Part shown: in pieces, positions 1-10,760 of the stretch
Layout of the letters: the number at the start of each line of letters is the position of its first letter
Numbering within the stretch: position 1 is the first letter of the stretch
Assembly: GCA_028583685.1 (NCBI GenBank)
Contig: JAMXIF010000003.1
Location: forward strand, 77,562,369-77,626,368
Direction: 5' to 3'
DNA: 64,000 bases
From: Petaurus breviceps papuanus
Taxonomy: Eukaryota; Chordata; Mammalia; Diprotodontia; Petauridae
The notes under the pieces: generated by a model
What the model was told of the DNA's origin: nothing
The model's database searches: none
Seen by the model: the letters and a program-made list of their open reading frames with translations, nothing else
Position numbers and translations under genes: made by a program

Positions 1-1764
1 ATTCATTTCCACAAGATTTTTAGTTACAGATTTTCTCCCCATCTCTCTCCTACTCCCCCCCCACCCCAAGATGGCAAGCATATTAAATACCCCTTCCTCC
101 AATCTGCCCTCTCTTATATCCCTCCCCAACCTTCCCCCTTACTTTCTTGTAGGGCAAGATGGATTTCTATACCCCATTGCCTGTATATCTTATTTCCCAG
201 TTATATGTCATTTTAACATGTATTTTTATATATGTTATACATAATTTTAACATTTGTTTTTAAAACTTTGAGTTCAAGATTCTCTACCTTCTTCCCTCCT
301 CACCCACCCCCACTGAGAAGACAAGCAATTCAATATAGGTTATACATGTATAGTTACCCCAAACATTTCCATAGTAGTCATGTTGTGAAAGACTAATTGT
401 AGTTTCCTCCATCCTATCCCGCCCCCCATTTTTTCTATTTTCTCCTTTGATCCTGTCCCTGTGTTTGCTTCTAACAACCCTCTCCCCAAATCTGACCTCC
501 CTTTTATCATCCCCTCTCTTATCCTCTTCCTCCCTACTTTCCTATAGGGTAAGATACCCAGCTGAGTGTGTATGTTATTCCTTCCTTAAGCCAAATTCAA
601 TGAGAGTAAGGTTCACTCATTCCCTCTCACCTCCCTTCTTTCCCTCCATTGTAAAAGTTTTCTCTTGCCTCTTTTATGTGAGATAATTTACCCTATTCTA
701 TCTCTCCCTTTCTCCTTCTCCCAATATATTCCTCTCACCTCTTAATTTTATTTATTAGACATCATCCCTTCATATTCAACTCATCCTGTGCCCTCTATGA
801 TACATGTACACAATATACAAATGCACATACACCCCCAATACATATATGTATACATATATTCCCTTCAACTATCCTCATACTGAGGAAAGTCTCATGAGTT
901 ACAAATATTGTCTTTCATGTACAAATGTAAATAATTCAACTTTAATAAATTCCTTATAATTTCTCTTTCCTGTTCTTGCTTCTTGTTTTTATTTCAAAGT
1001 CAAATTTTCTGTTCAGTTCTGGTCTTTTCATCAAGAATTCTTGAAAGTCCTCTATTTCATTTAATATCCATATGTCCCCTGAAGTATTATACTCAATTTT
1101 GCTGGTAGGTGATTCCTGGTTTTAATCCTAGCTCCTTTGACCTCCGGAATATTACATACCAAGTCTTTCAATCCCTTAATGTAGAAGCTGCTAGATCTTG
1201 TGTTATCCTGATTGTGTTTCCACAATACTAAAATTATTTCTTCCTGACTGCTTGTAATGTTTCCTCTTTGACTTGGGAACTCTGGAATTTGACTACAATA
1301 TTCCTAGAAGCTTTCTTTTTGGAATCTTTTTCAAGAGGCGATGGGTGAATTCTTTCAATTTCTATTTTGCCTCTGGTTCTAGAATACCAAGGCAGTTTTC
1401 CTTGATAATTTCCTGAAGGATGATTTCTAGGCTTTTTTTTCTGTTCATGGCTTTCAGGTAGCCCAGTAATTTTTCAGTTATCTCTCCTAGATCTATTTTC
1501 CAGGTCAGTGGTTTTTCCAATGAGATATTTCACTTTGCTTTCTATTTTTTCATTTGTTTGGATCTGTTTTATAGTATCTTGATTTCTCATAAAGTCATTA
1601 GCTTCCATTTGCTCCAATCTAATTTTTAACGAATTATTTTTTTCAGTGAGTTTTTGAAATTCCTTTTCCATCTGGGGAATTTAGCTTTTTAAGGCATTCT
1701 TCTCCTCATTGACTTTTTGGGCCTCTTTTGCCATTTGAGTTAATCTATTTTTTTGTACGTGTGC
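1..1764 (-). mobile_element. HAL1 (half-L1) retrotransposon, 3' UTR plus ORF1
   Basis: Read on the minus strand this is an ORF1 body (about 1750 to 980) that passes straight into a long purine-rich 3' UTR running to the window edge. No ORF2 lies between the two. ORF1 joined directly to a 3' UTR is the defining layout of HAL1 elements, the ORF1-only relatives of L1 found in mammals including marsupials. The window cuts the element at its 3' end, and its 5' end is lost at a SINE insertion near 1765. HAL1 would depend on L1 ORF2 protein for movement. The family assignment comes from layout and recall of marsupial L1 sequence; it was not searched. Confidence 0.65.
980..1750 (-). pseudogene. L1/HAL1 ORF1 protein remnant
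   Basis: The L1 ORF1 protein is an RNA-binding chaperone that coats LINE RNA. An open stretch at 1671-1474 gives the end of the coiled coil (LTEKNNSLKIRLEQMEAND) followed by TDLENRSRRDN, the usual lead into the RRM domain. A stop codon falls where the family has a leucine codon. Downstream the RRM and C-terminal domain can still be followed in pieces, ending with a recognisable EDFQEFLMKRPEL motif near 1050-1000. Several stops make it non-coding now. The N-terminal part of the coiled coil runs up to the SINE at 1765. Confidence 0.7.
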
Positions 1765-1920
1765 TTTTTTTGGAGGGGGAAGGTAGGGCAGTTGGGGTTA
1801 AGTGACTTGCCCAAGGTCACACAGCTAGTTTTTGTGTTAAGTGTCTGAGCCAGATTTGAACTCAGGTCCTCCTGACTCCAGGGCTGGTACTCTATTCACT
1901 GTGCCACCTAACCATCCTGC
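1765..1920 (-). mobile_element. WSINE-type tRNA-derived SINE
   Basis: On the minus strand the sequence starts with a tRNA-like head (GTTAGGTGGCACAGTGAATAG), passes a B-box-like region around GAGTTCAAATC, and ends in the GTCACTTAACCCCAA block typical of marsupial SINEs. It sits exactly between the minus-strand HAL1 ORF1 and a plus-strand HAL1 3' end. Confidence 0.8.
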
Positions 1921-1924
1921 AAAT

Positions 1925-2392
1925 ACTCCTGAAAAGGGACAAGGTCAAAAGAAAAAATAGAATAAGTGGATGGTGGGATAGGATGGAGGCAAATATAGTT
2001 AGTCTTTCACAATATGACTATTGTGGAAGTGTTTTGCATAACTACACATGTATAACCCTTATTGAATTGCTTGCCTTCTCAATGAGGGTACATGGGGAGG
2101 AAAGAAGGGAGAGAATTTGTAACTCAAAGTTTTAAAAACAAGTGTTAAAAATTGTTTTTAACATGCAACTATATAGCCAATGGAGTATAGAAATCTATCT
2201 TGCACTACAAGAAAATAAGGGATCAGAAGATAAGAGGGAGAATGTGACAGAAGGGAGGGCAGACTGGGGGAAGGGGTAATCAGAATTCATGCCATCTTGG
2301 GGTGGGGGTAGGGAAGAGATAGGGAGAAAATTGGATCTCAAAATCTTGTGGAAACAAATGTTGAAAGCTGAAAATAAATAAATTAAAGTTTT
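1925..2392 (+). mobile_element. HAL1/L1 3' UTR, plus orientation
   Basis: This segment is homologous along its length to the reverse complement of bases 1-445. It shares the CTTTCACAAYATGACTAYTR motif, the GGGATAGGATGGAGG block and the CCATCTTGGGGTGGGGG block near the 3' end. It finishes with AATAAATAAATTAAA at about 2372-2388. It is a 5'-truncated copy of the same family as the element at the left edge, in the opposite direction. Confidence 0.65.
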
Positions 2393-2449
2393 TTCTATAT
2401 ATATAATTTTTATGTTCTTATTACTATTATGTCATTATAGTCTTGTTAT

Positions 2450-2862
2450 TAATATTAATATGGTGAAGTACATTTATGGTTTTCCTAATAATGAAGCAAC
2501 TCTGCATTCCTGATGTAAAACCAACCTGGTCATAGAGTATCATCTTTGTAATACGTTTCTATAGTTTTGTTGCTAAATTTTTATTTAATTTTTTTGCATT
2601 GCTTTTCATTAGAGATAATGGTCTGTAGTTTTCTTTCTCTATTTTGACTCTACTGAGATAAGGTAACAAAATCATATCTATGTCATAGAAGGAAATTGGT
2701 GGGACTACTTCTTTTCCTTTTTTCTTAAAAACACTTTTGTAATATTAGAACCGATTGTTTAAATATTTCATAGAATTTGCTTGTAAATCCATTTGGTTTT
2801 GAGTTTTCTTTTTCTTTAGAAGCTCATTTATTGCTTGTTCAATTTATTTTTCTGGGATTCTT
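2450..2862 (-). mobile_element. L1 ORF2 fragment (reverse transcriptase region)
   Basis: Minus-strand translation in pieces gives NGFTSKFYEIF, then RKLQTI, then YDQVGF-like and CTSPY-like segments. These match the order of the L1 ORF2 reverse transcriptase around the 'DGLTAEFY...ENYRPISL...HHDQVGFIPGMQ' region. Multiple stops and frameshifts show decay. It carries no 3' end and is an internal fragment. Confidence 0.65.
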
Positions 2863-2864
2863 GA

Positions 2865-3365
2865 ACTGAGACCTCTACTTTTGTGAATCAGACTCACAGA
2901 GTGTTTGCTTCTGAATTTCCTCCTTGCTCAGTACAGAATGCAGGGCTCACAACCACTCCTCACCCTGGACAGGCACAGGTTCTCTCCTCAATTTATCCTG
3001 GATTTCTGACCCTTAACTGGGTAGTGGACAGCAAAGTTTAAGTAGGCCCTGTTCCTGTACCTGTATAACATCAATGCCTTGGTATGGCCCTGAGTCCTCA
3101 CATAGCCTTTTGTCCTCTTTCAGTCCCTGCTTGTTGGATTATTCCATGAGACCTGTTTTCCTGGCTAGACCCTGGTCTCATGAATCCACAGGCCTCTCTG
3201 TCTTTCTCCCTATGCAAACACTGGCTGGAAAAATGACTCATTGTGACTTTTTCTTGGATTTCTCCATCAAGGTTCAGTCTGGTATGTTTTCTAGATCTGT
3301 TTGAAGCAGTTTTGTGAGAGGAGTTTGCCATACTTCTTTCTGCTACTCACCATCTCATCTCCATT
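2865..3365 (-). repeat. Possible L1-lineage 5' UTR fragment
   Basis: The minus-strand start near 3360 (GATGAGATGGTGAGTAGCAG) resembles the 'AAGATGGCGGAGTAGCAG' start of marsupial L1/HAL1 5' UTRs, which also occurs at 19007 in this window. The segment is moderately GC-rich and abuts the ORF2 fragment, which would fit an internally deleted L1. Overlapping open frames of 76-77 codons on both strands look like chance. Confidence 0.3.
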
Positions 3366-5834
3366 CAGCTAGATATCATATTTCAAGAAATTATAAATTA
3401 AAACTGCCCAGATTTCTTAGAACCAAAAAGCAAAGTGGAAAGAAAAAGAGAAAAATCACTTCATGAAATGAAAACACTAAATGAAAATGAAGACTGTTGC
3501 ACTAGATGACTATAGGTCACTTCTAGCACTTATAAACTATGAATCAATGAATTCCATGTTGCCACAAATTGTGTAACTTTGACCAAGGAGCAAAGCTCTG
3601 AGTTTGAATATTCCTGTTTCAGTCTTAGAGGTTCCTTATATTTCTTATGCTCCCCACACTGGACACATTAGAATCTGATTCATCTTATCAGTCTCCACAA
3701 CAAGACAAGTACTCAATTTCCATGAAAGCCCATGTTAACAAGATACTTGATGTTCCATTGTCCAGGTTCTCATCTTAGGTTGACAGCATTTTGCTTTTCT
3801 CTTACTGCTTCTCACACCCTCTGAGTAAAAATTTTTCTAATATGTCTCATAACTCATCTCCTCAGGACAAGCTATCTGTGTCCTAGAAAGATATGGAGCC
3901 AGAGAACCTGGTTTGGAATCAGAATTGGAAAAGTCACTAAATTTCTCTGGCAGTCTATTTTCTCACATAAAGGAAAACTAGATTAGATGGTTTCCAAAGA
4001 CCTGTCCTAAATCCTATGATCCTGTGTTCTGTACTATGACTACTTTAAGTGTTTTTCTAGAGACAATGCTTCCACATTTTTAACTAACCAAGAATACCTA
4101 ACCATGGAAATTTCAGATGGCAGGTCTATGGGGCAGATATTTTGGAATAGTGGGAAGCTTGCAAAATGCTACAAATGATTAATGTAGATGGCTTCATGTT
4201 TTGCCTAAGAAAAGACATTATTAGGAATATTTGGCCTAGTCTTATACATATTATTTACTTATTTAAAAAACTCTTCAAGTTATAAATATTTTCAACAATG
4301 CTTTCTATTTTCTCTGGGCTCACAATGATGGATAGTATAAGTAATGATTCATAGCATCAAAGCATAAAGAAGTATGGGACCAATATTCTTAAACATATGC
4401 CCTTATATTTCTTTTTGAAAATATTTTGACTGATTTTCTTTAAGCTCAAGGTCCTATATTATGGCATGGCACACAAATTATTTTAAGGTTTAAGACTGCT
4501 TGTTTTTATAGGACAAATTCCCATTCCTTTTTTCCTTCATTAAGCATGGATTATTTAAAGCTTTTGGTAGGTGCACATTTTTTGGAGAAAGTAATGCCTT
4601 TAATCTGCTTTACTGATAAAGTATACAGGTTGCTCAAGACAATTATTAGAAGAGCTTATGAAAAAGAAATCTAAGCAAACATAGTTCTAGACTTGTTATT
4701 TTCCATTATTTAAATTCAGAAATAGTTTGTTTATGAAAGCAAAAGAGAGGAGGGGATGGTTTAATCAGAAGAGAGTAAAGGACCTGCTTTGTGGTCCAAT
4801 CCTTCTACAGGACTTAATTTTTTAGCTTAGCCATTTTGTCTTTCCTTTAACATGGAAGATTCTCTTTTTTGTCAGTTTTGCCTTTCAGTGCTCCTTATTC
4901 ATTTAACCACTGGATAATCTGAGCCTATCCTAGTTTCAGTGCTTCTATCCAAAATGAAGTTAATAATTTCTTGACTTGTCTTAACAATAATTTCACCCTT
5001 CAAAAGAAGCAAAACTAACAATGGGAACTTTGATTCTGTAGCTTGTTGCTAATGAGTACCTTTCGAGGAGTGATCGCTTCATCTTAGAATTTGTGATTAG
5101 AAAAGAGATGAAAGTCAGATAGATATAGTCTGACATGTAACCTAGACTTTGGGAGAGCAGATTTTAAGTGGTTGAAGGAGGGATTAGTAGGATACCCTGT
5201 GCTATCATTCTATAGGGCATGTCAGTCGAGGGGCCTGGGAAGCTTTCAGAAATGAAATCCTGAAAAAATAAAGAAAGTTTTATGTATGTATATATGTGTA
5301 TATATATTATATACTTTGTACACACCTTATGATAGAATATAAACACCTCAAGAGTATGGAATATTTCATTTTTGTCTTTGTATTCTTATCACCTGGACAT
5401 TATAGGCACTTAATTAGATTCCTATTGATTAATTAATGACGAAGAAACAAAGAAGTTGTTTAAATAGACTATTGTGGAGGTACAGGGAACTTAGATTTAA
5501 TTTTTACAAAATATTTTATTGTTGCATTTTGTTTTGACACAACAATTACTTCCCAATGAACCCCTTTCCTCCAGTACTTTCTCTTACAAGTGAGTTTAGC
5601 AAAATCATCAAATAGAGCAATGGTAGGTGATAGAAAATACAATATTCTGCTCTTATGGTTAATATTTTCTTATTGGAGAGGAAGTGTGATTTAGTATTAG
5701 TCCCCTGGAATATTGGTCATCGTACTTTCCTGAATTCTGTTATCTTTCAGATCAGCCCAAGTTTTAAAAAGATATTTGCAGAATATGGAAATAGGGGTAG
5801 GTATTTGTCAAATTTCAGGAAGAAAATAATTGAT
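3366..5834. other. Intergenic block with no recognised gene
   Basis: About 2.5 kb of AT-rich DNA without long coding frames. A decayed SINE-like segment lies at about 3895-4025 (CAGAGAACCTGGTTTGGAATCA then a SINE-type GTCACTAAATTTCTCTG core). A short TA-rich run lies at 5280-5320. Nothing else is recognised. Confidence 0.5.
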
Positions 5835-5975
5835 TGAAAGAATGAAAAAAAGAATTTACTAAGTGCTTACTATGTTCCAAGCACTTTGCTAAATACTAGG
5901 GATATAAATACAAAGGCAAATAGTCTCAGCCCCTTCAAAGAGCTTACATTCTAATGGGGGAGACAATACACATAG
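5835..5975 (-). mobile_element. L2 3' end
   Basis: The plus strand reads TTTACTAAGTGCTTACTATG, GCACTTTGCTAAATACTAGG and AGCTTACATTCTAATGGGG, which is the reverse complement of the L2 3' terminus and adjacent UTR. It is a short old fragment. Confidence 0.6.
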
Positions 5976-5984
5976 GGCAGTAAA

Positions 5985-6545
5985 GGCCGGGAAGGCATAT
6001 TTTGGTGGACTAACATCACACTGAATGACAGAGACAGAATTCAAAAAGTTCTTGACTGGCTAGAGCATTGTACCAAAACTAATAAAATAGAATTAATGGA
6101 AATTTAATTTAATGTAAAGCTTTACCCTAGATTTAAAAAAAGGTCAACACTTAAGTACAAGACAAAAAGAGACAAAGCTAGTAATTTGGAAAAAGATCCG
6201 GGATTTCTAATGGAATACAAGCTTAAAATGAGTCAGTAGAGTGATATGGCCATAAAAAAAGCTAATGTGATCTTAGACTACATGTAGAGGAATAATGTCT
6301 ACATCTAATTTATTCTGCTATGGCTGTGACACATCTGAACTACTATGTTTGTGCCACATTTTGGAAAGGACATTGATAAGCTGGGCAGTGTTAAGAGAAG
6401 GACAATTAGAACAGTGAAGAACCTTGAGATCAAGCCACATGAGGTTTGGTTAAAGGAACTAGGAATAGTTAGGATAAAGAAGGAAAGACTTAGGTGGACA
6501 TGATAGCAGTCTAAGTATTTGAAGGTATAAGGATAGGGTTGAAAT
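5985..6545 (+). mobile_element. CR1/L3 LINE fragment
   Basis: The plus strand follows the conserved order of mammalian L3/CR1 3' regions: GAGTCAGTAGAGTGATATGG, GCTAATGTGATCTTAG, a GCCACATTTTGGAAAGGACATTGA-like block and AGGAACTAGGAATAGTTAG. The copy is divergent, as expected for this old family. Confidence 0.6.
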
Positions 6546-6904
6546 CAGCTTACCCCCACTTCACTCTGATACATTTCCACCAACTCTTTCTACTTTTATA
6601 GATTCTATGTGAGAACTCATACTTTAGTGAAATATCCCACCTCATTAACTCTCCTTTGTAATAAAGGGGAAAAAAAAACCAGACCTCATCTAAGAACATA
6701 TAACTTTCTGTATCTATTGCAATCCACTTCTCTATTGACAGAAGGAACTAAGTTTCCTCATCTGTTCTGGTTATTACAATTAATCAGAGGTCAACTTCCT
6801 TTGTTGTTTCTGCTTACAATATTACAGACATTGCATGTATTGTTCTCCTTCCTTCTCTCTGCATCAGCTTATAAGGGTTTTTCCATGCTTCTCTGAATTG
6901 AAAT
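6546..6904. other. AT-rich block flanking the LTR fossil
   Basis: No gene seen. The last 60 bases (CATCAGCTTATAAGGG, CCATGCTTCTCTGAATT) weakly resemble L1 3' UTR sequence on the minus strand. Two overlapping frames of 95 and 61 codons have no recognisable protein features. Confidence 0.35.
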
Positions 6905-7302
6905 TGTGTGGAATCAAAAACCCCATTCAAAATTTAATCAAGAACACAGAGATTCCTCAGGATAAAAACAGGAAATTTTTATTCTCTTCCTCCAGGAGAA
7001 GAGGGCAGTCTTCTCCATGACAGATCAGGGAGAGGAGGTGTGTAATATGGGGCAAACATAGTTTTTAAACCCTAATACAGCAGGGTCATATTTCCCCTGT
7101 TGTCCTTCACTTCCATTGTTTGGAGGAGCAGGTGAACTTGGGCTGTCCCTGACTCCCATTGGCCTGGGGGCAGGGCCCACAGAGGCAGAAAGAAGATGAA
7201 GGACTGAAGCTAGGTGGGGGTCAAAAGACTCCTAAAAGGGCTTGGGGTTGATTGATAGCAGCAATGAAGGGGGAAAGGGGAAGCCAGCCCTCAAATCTGA
7301 CA
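6905..7302 (-). mobile_element. Solo-LTR-like fossil (ERV family unknown)
   Basis: The minus strand begins TGTCAGATTTGAGG and ends GATTCCACACA, so it has TG...CA termini about 398 bp apart. Between them in the right order are a CCAAT box (GGCCAATGGG), a TATA-like GTTTAAAAACTATG and a poly(A) signal GAATAAAAATT about 70 bp from the 3' end. This is the usual layout of a retroviral LTR. No internal region is attached, so it looks like a solo LTR. A clear target duplication was not seen. The family cannot be named without a library search. Confidence 0.5.
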
Positions 7303-7679
7303 CCAGATTCCAAGACCCATTCTGAGAAGTTTTCACCTTCCACACAGAATGAAATGAGAAACTCCTAGAACATCTGACAATAAACAAAAGTAGGTCTATT
7401 TAGCTGTATCAGGGGAGGGATATTCAGAGCAGAGAAAGAATCTTCAGCAAGGAATATGAAGACATTCCCAGGCCAGCCATGCTCACTCCTCTCCTTTCCT
7501 GACTCTCCAGACTCTTCCACCATTCCCCTGGAGCCTTCTCATTCTGGAAGATACCTCCTCCCTGTGACCCCCCTATCTTCCAATTAGGGACTTCCATCTG
7601 GAGCTGCCATGTTGAGGAAGTGCCTAGACTGGCCGTGCCCACTCCCTTGTTCTTCTCCTAGCTCTGCTCTTGGCTCTTC
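7303..7679. other. Non-coding block, gene not seen
   Basis: The segment contains CT-rich sentence-like repeats (GACTCTCCAGACTCTTCC and similar) leading into the L2/SINE tail at 7680. A 72-codon minus frame here has no recognisable motif. It may be the body of a diverged SINE or L2 copy. Confidence 0.3.
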
Positions 7680-7825
7680 AGACTTCTTCCATTTGTGTGT
7701 TATCTTCCCCCATTAGAATGCAAGCTTCTTAAAGGCAGGGACTATCCTTCTCTTTGCTTGTATTTGTATTCCCAGTGCCTGCCCCATAGAAAGAACTTAA
7801 TAAGTGTTGGTTGACTCTACTTGTT
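7680..7825 (+). mobile_element. L2 3' end
   Basis: The plus strand reads TTAGAATGCAAGCTTCTTAA, GGCAGGGACTATC, TTTGTATTCCCAGTGCCTGC and ends ACTTAATAAGTGTTGGTTGACTC-like. This is the standard L2 3' terminus. Confidence 0.65.
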
Positions 7826-8289
7826 GAGCAAGGGTACAGCACTGATTCCTTTGGGCACAGCTTCCCTGTTTTCTGTGTTGCCTTTGAGAGTCTGCTGGTT
7901 AGTCTGAGGGAGAAACCAAAGGACTGCCCTTACACCAAATTTTTTATACATAGGTTACTAGGAAGCTATAACAACAATTTTAACCTTAGTCTCCCTCAGC
8001 TAATTAAGGATATCAATACCTTTTAATGAAAAAAATTAGCCTGGCCTTGGGCTTCCACCAACTCACTCTCCAGAATTATTCTCTTTGTCCTCACCCACTG
8101 CCTTCTTAGTGATACCTCCGCCCGAGACTCCATTTTCCTGACTGGTGATTTTCTCATAAGGATCACCATTTGAAGAGAGCTTTCAGCCATATTCATTTCC
8201 TTGTTGGCTTCTTGTTGACTCTTCTTCAACCACTCTGCCTCCACACAAATTCCCTTCCTCCTCACTCTCTAGCTCCCCTCTATGCATTA
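7826..8289. other. Non-coding block between two L2 tails
   Basis: No gene recognised. The part from 8030 onward reads like the diverged body of the L2 copy whose tail lies at 8290-8380. A minus frame of 80 codons has no known motif. Confidence 0.3.
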
Positions 8290-8385
8290 TCTTCCTCTAT
8301 TAGAACAAAAGTTCCTTGAGTGTAGGGACTATCTTTTTGCTTGCATTTGTATGCCTAACACTTAATACAATGCTAGTCACTTAGT
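8290..8385 (+). mobile_element. L2 3' end
   Basis: TTAGAACAAAAGTTCCTTGA, GTGTAGGGACTATCTTTTTG and GTATGCCTAACACTTAATAC match the L2 tail in plus orientation. Confidence 0.6.
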
Positions 8386-9258
8386 AACAAACTGCTTTAT
8401 TCATCTGTCTATCTATCATCTCTTCCTTTAATGGCATTACTTATTTTTGGAAGTATAAACTAGAATATCTATGATCTCATCAGTGCTGTTACTATGTCTA
8501 CTAATGCAGAACACAACCCTCCAACATCTTTCTACTCAATAGGATTCTCATCTATCTCCTTATATACATATTCCATAATGGGTTCTCCCACACTAGAGGT
8601 CTTCTAGTTCTAATTTCCTTTAGATACCAATATAGCATTTGAGCAATCCATCTATTGTTTCTCATTCTTCTTACATGATGGCCCATATTCCTTTCCAGTC
8701 AAACACATCTTTAATGTGATATATATAATTACTGTGAAATATTTAATATTTTATTATTTATTTTGTATTTATCATTTATATTGTTATAAATATTTAATAA
8801 ATTTAATGTTACATTATTTAAAAGTCATCCTTAGCTATATGTTACAGATCACTTGCAATTTTGGTTTTTGTAATAAGGCTGATAACTTGATTCATATCCA
8901 TATAGCATTACAAAGAAAATGTTGGTGTTAAAGATATGGTGGTTTCAAGTAGCAAGAAACTTAAGATCATAGAATACATTGCCCAATTTTCCAAATGCAT
9001 TTCAACTTAACCTGTTTCTCCTTCTTAACCCTGGATACAATTCAGTGATTGTCTATAGGACATGTCCAATCTACAATGCATTGAGTTAGTTGATTAAGTC
9101 CTTATATATGCACCACAACAGAACAAGAGTTTTTGGGCCATAGAATAGTAGTATAGTTTTTCTATGATTTACCATTTGGTTAACTTCCATAAGGTTAGCT
9201 CCAGTGCCTGATCTATGACTTCATGTTCCAAATGATCAAATTTTCCATTGGTATGGAT
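8386..9258. other. Intergenic AT-rich block
   Basis: No gene or known repeat seen. Bases 8715-8825 are very AT-rich (TATTTAATA-type words). The 71-codon plus frame there is Ile/Tyr/Leu-rich, as expected from AT-rich sequence, not from a protein. Confidence 0.4.
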
Positions 9259-9459
9259 TAGGGGTGAGGAACCTGCAGCCTTGAGACCACGTGGCCTTCT
9301 AGGTCCTCAAGTGTGGCCTTTTGACTGAGTCCAAGTTTCACAGAATAAATCTTTTTATTAAGGGGATTTATTTTGTGAAGTTTGGATTCAGTCAAAGGAC
9401 TGCACTTGAGGACCTAGAGGGCCACATGTAGCCTCGAGGCTGCAGGTTCCTTACCCCTG
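9259..9459. mobile_element. Palindromic hAT-type MITE
   Basis: The whole 201-bp element is a near palindrome. The left end YAGGGGTGAGGAACCTGCAG is answered by the inverted right end CAGGGGTAAGGAACCTGCAG, and the two arms continue through CCTAGAGGGCCACATG-type and TTTGACTGARTCCAA words to a centre near TTATTAAGGGGATTTATT. CAGGGGT ends are typical of hAT (Charlie-like) non-autonomous elements, which make 8-bp duplications. Flanks GTATGGAT (9251-9258) and CTATGGAC (9462-9469) agree at 6 of 8, two bases displaced. A second copy lies at 17776. Confidence 0.7.
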
Positions 9460-9639
9460 GGCTATGGACTATCAAGAGCTTCTTCTATTCGGAAGAGACT
9501 GCTGAAAGTGAAAGTGGTATAGCCAGGATCAGGAGAAAAATTAGGTACAATAATAGGGACAAATTCTGTTCTCTAGCTATTTTACATGCACAAATCTTAA
9601 CTTATAGGAATAGCTTCTGTATAGAGTGGGATAGATTGA
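9460..9639. other. Short spacer
   Basis: Nothing recognised between the MITE and the purine tract. Confidence 0.4.
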
Positions 9640-9822
9640 AAACTCAAAAGAGAGAAAGGGAGAGAGAGAGAGGAGAGAGACAGACAGAGAGAGAGAGGGA
9701 GAGAGAGAGAGGGGAGAGAGAGAAAGAAAGAGAGAGAGAGGAGAGAGGGGGGAAAGGGAGGGGGGGGAGAGGGAGAGAGAGAGAGAGAGAGGGGGAGAAG
9801 GGGGGGGAGAGAGAGAGTTCTC
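9640..9822. repeat. (GA)n polypurine tract
   Basis: A GA-rich microsatellite with G-rich interruptions. Bases 9686-9817 are 132 consecutive purines on the plus strand. The open frames of 87-135 codons on both strands here are products of the repeat. Confidence 0.95.
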
Positions 9823-10530
9823 TTGTATATACTATAGCTATAGGAAGTAGTATATATTTTTTGAATGTAGCTATATACCTGAAAGAGTTCCATAGGTAAG
9901 AAGCATGCCCTTCCATTATATACTAGGTCCATTATACACTTGCTGTAGATAGTTTCTCTACTATTACCTGTGGCACAGTCATACTCCCTACCCCCATTTC
10001 CCACTAAGGAACTCTGAATTTACTTACCTGGACCTTGGTCCAGTCTAAGGAACTCACTGTCATAGCAGGGTTGGCAAAGAGGTAAGAATCCTTCTCTCCT
10101 GCCCCTTCCCTTTAGTCCTTTAACTACAAGGAGGTCCTTTGTTGAGGACCCTCTTCTCCCTCCAGAAGGCAGCTCCGAAACAATCAAAATAAAAATCATG
10201 ATCTCCTGGAAACTCTAGAACTTGCATGTAAAGAACATTGTCAAGAATTCTTGTTTATACAGTGACTTGTTGTTTGGATCCCTGGAGCATTAAAGGAAAT
10301 ATTTTCGTGAGCTTCCAAGAGTAAGATTCATAGGACTTCCCCTTGTACTGTTATCAAAGAAGAGTGATCTAAGGGGTAAAATAGTGGGTAAATGTAACAA
10401 AGTGGGAGTGAGGTTGCATGAATGATTAATTACTGCATAGAAGAGGCACAGATCTTATGTATTTGCTAGATCTCTCAGCTACTGTGGTCAGTAGAGGTAA
10501 ATTGCAACCAAACTGCCTTATGCTGTATTA
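9823..10530. other. Intergenic block with no recognised gene
   Basis: No coding frame of note and no repeat that I can name with confidence. Confidence 0.4.
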
Positions 10531-10760
10531 GTTCACACAATTTTTTCCATGTTTCTCTAAATTCCTCATGTTTATGATTTCCTGTGGCACAATATTTCAT
10601 TATATTCATTTACTACAATTTGTTTAGATATTCACCAATCAACAGTTACCCACCTTACATTATCACAAATTTTTTTTTAATGATGTGGCTTTTTATGTTG
10701 GGATCAATACTTATTTACTGATATTGTTAAGTATCTTTGTCAAGGTGTCATGGTGGATTA
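10531..10760 (-). mobile_element. L1 3' UTR fragment
   Basis: The plus strand reads TTTTTCCATGTTTCTCTAAA, GGCACAATATTTCATTATAT, TTTACTACAATTTG and CACCAATCAACAG. This matches the minus-strand marsupial L1 3' region seen at 44250-44400, but is more diverged. Confidence 0.55.

Noticed and set aside
1-2392. Single L1 insertion with twin-priming inversion
   Set aside because: Both arms contain the same 3' UTR blocks, which a twin-priming inversion does not duplicate.
9597-10004. 135-codon minus frame with Leu/Ser/Pro repeats
   Set aside because: It is a reading of the (GA)n tract; low complexity in every frame.
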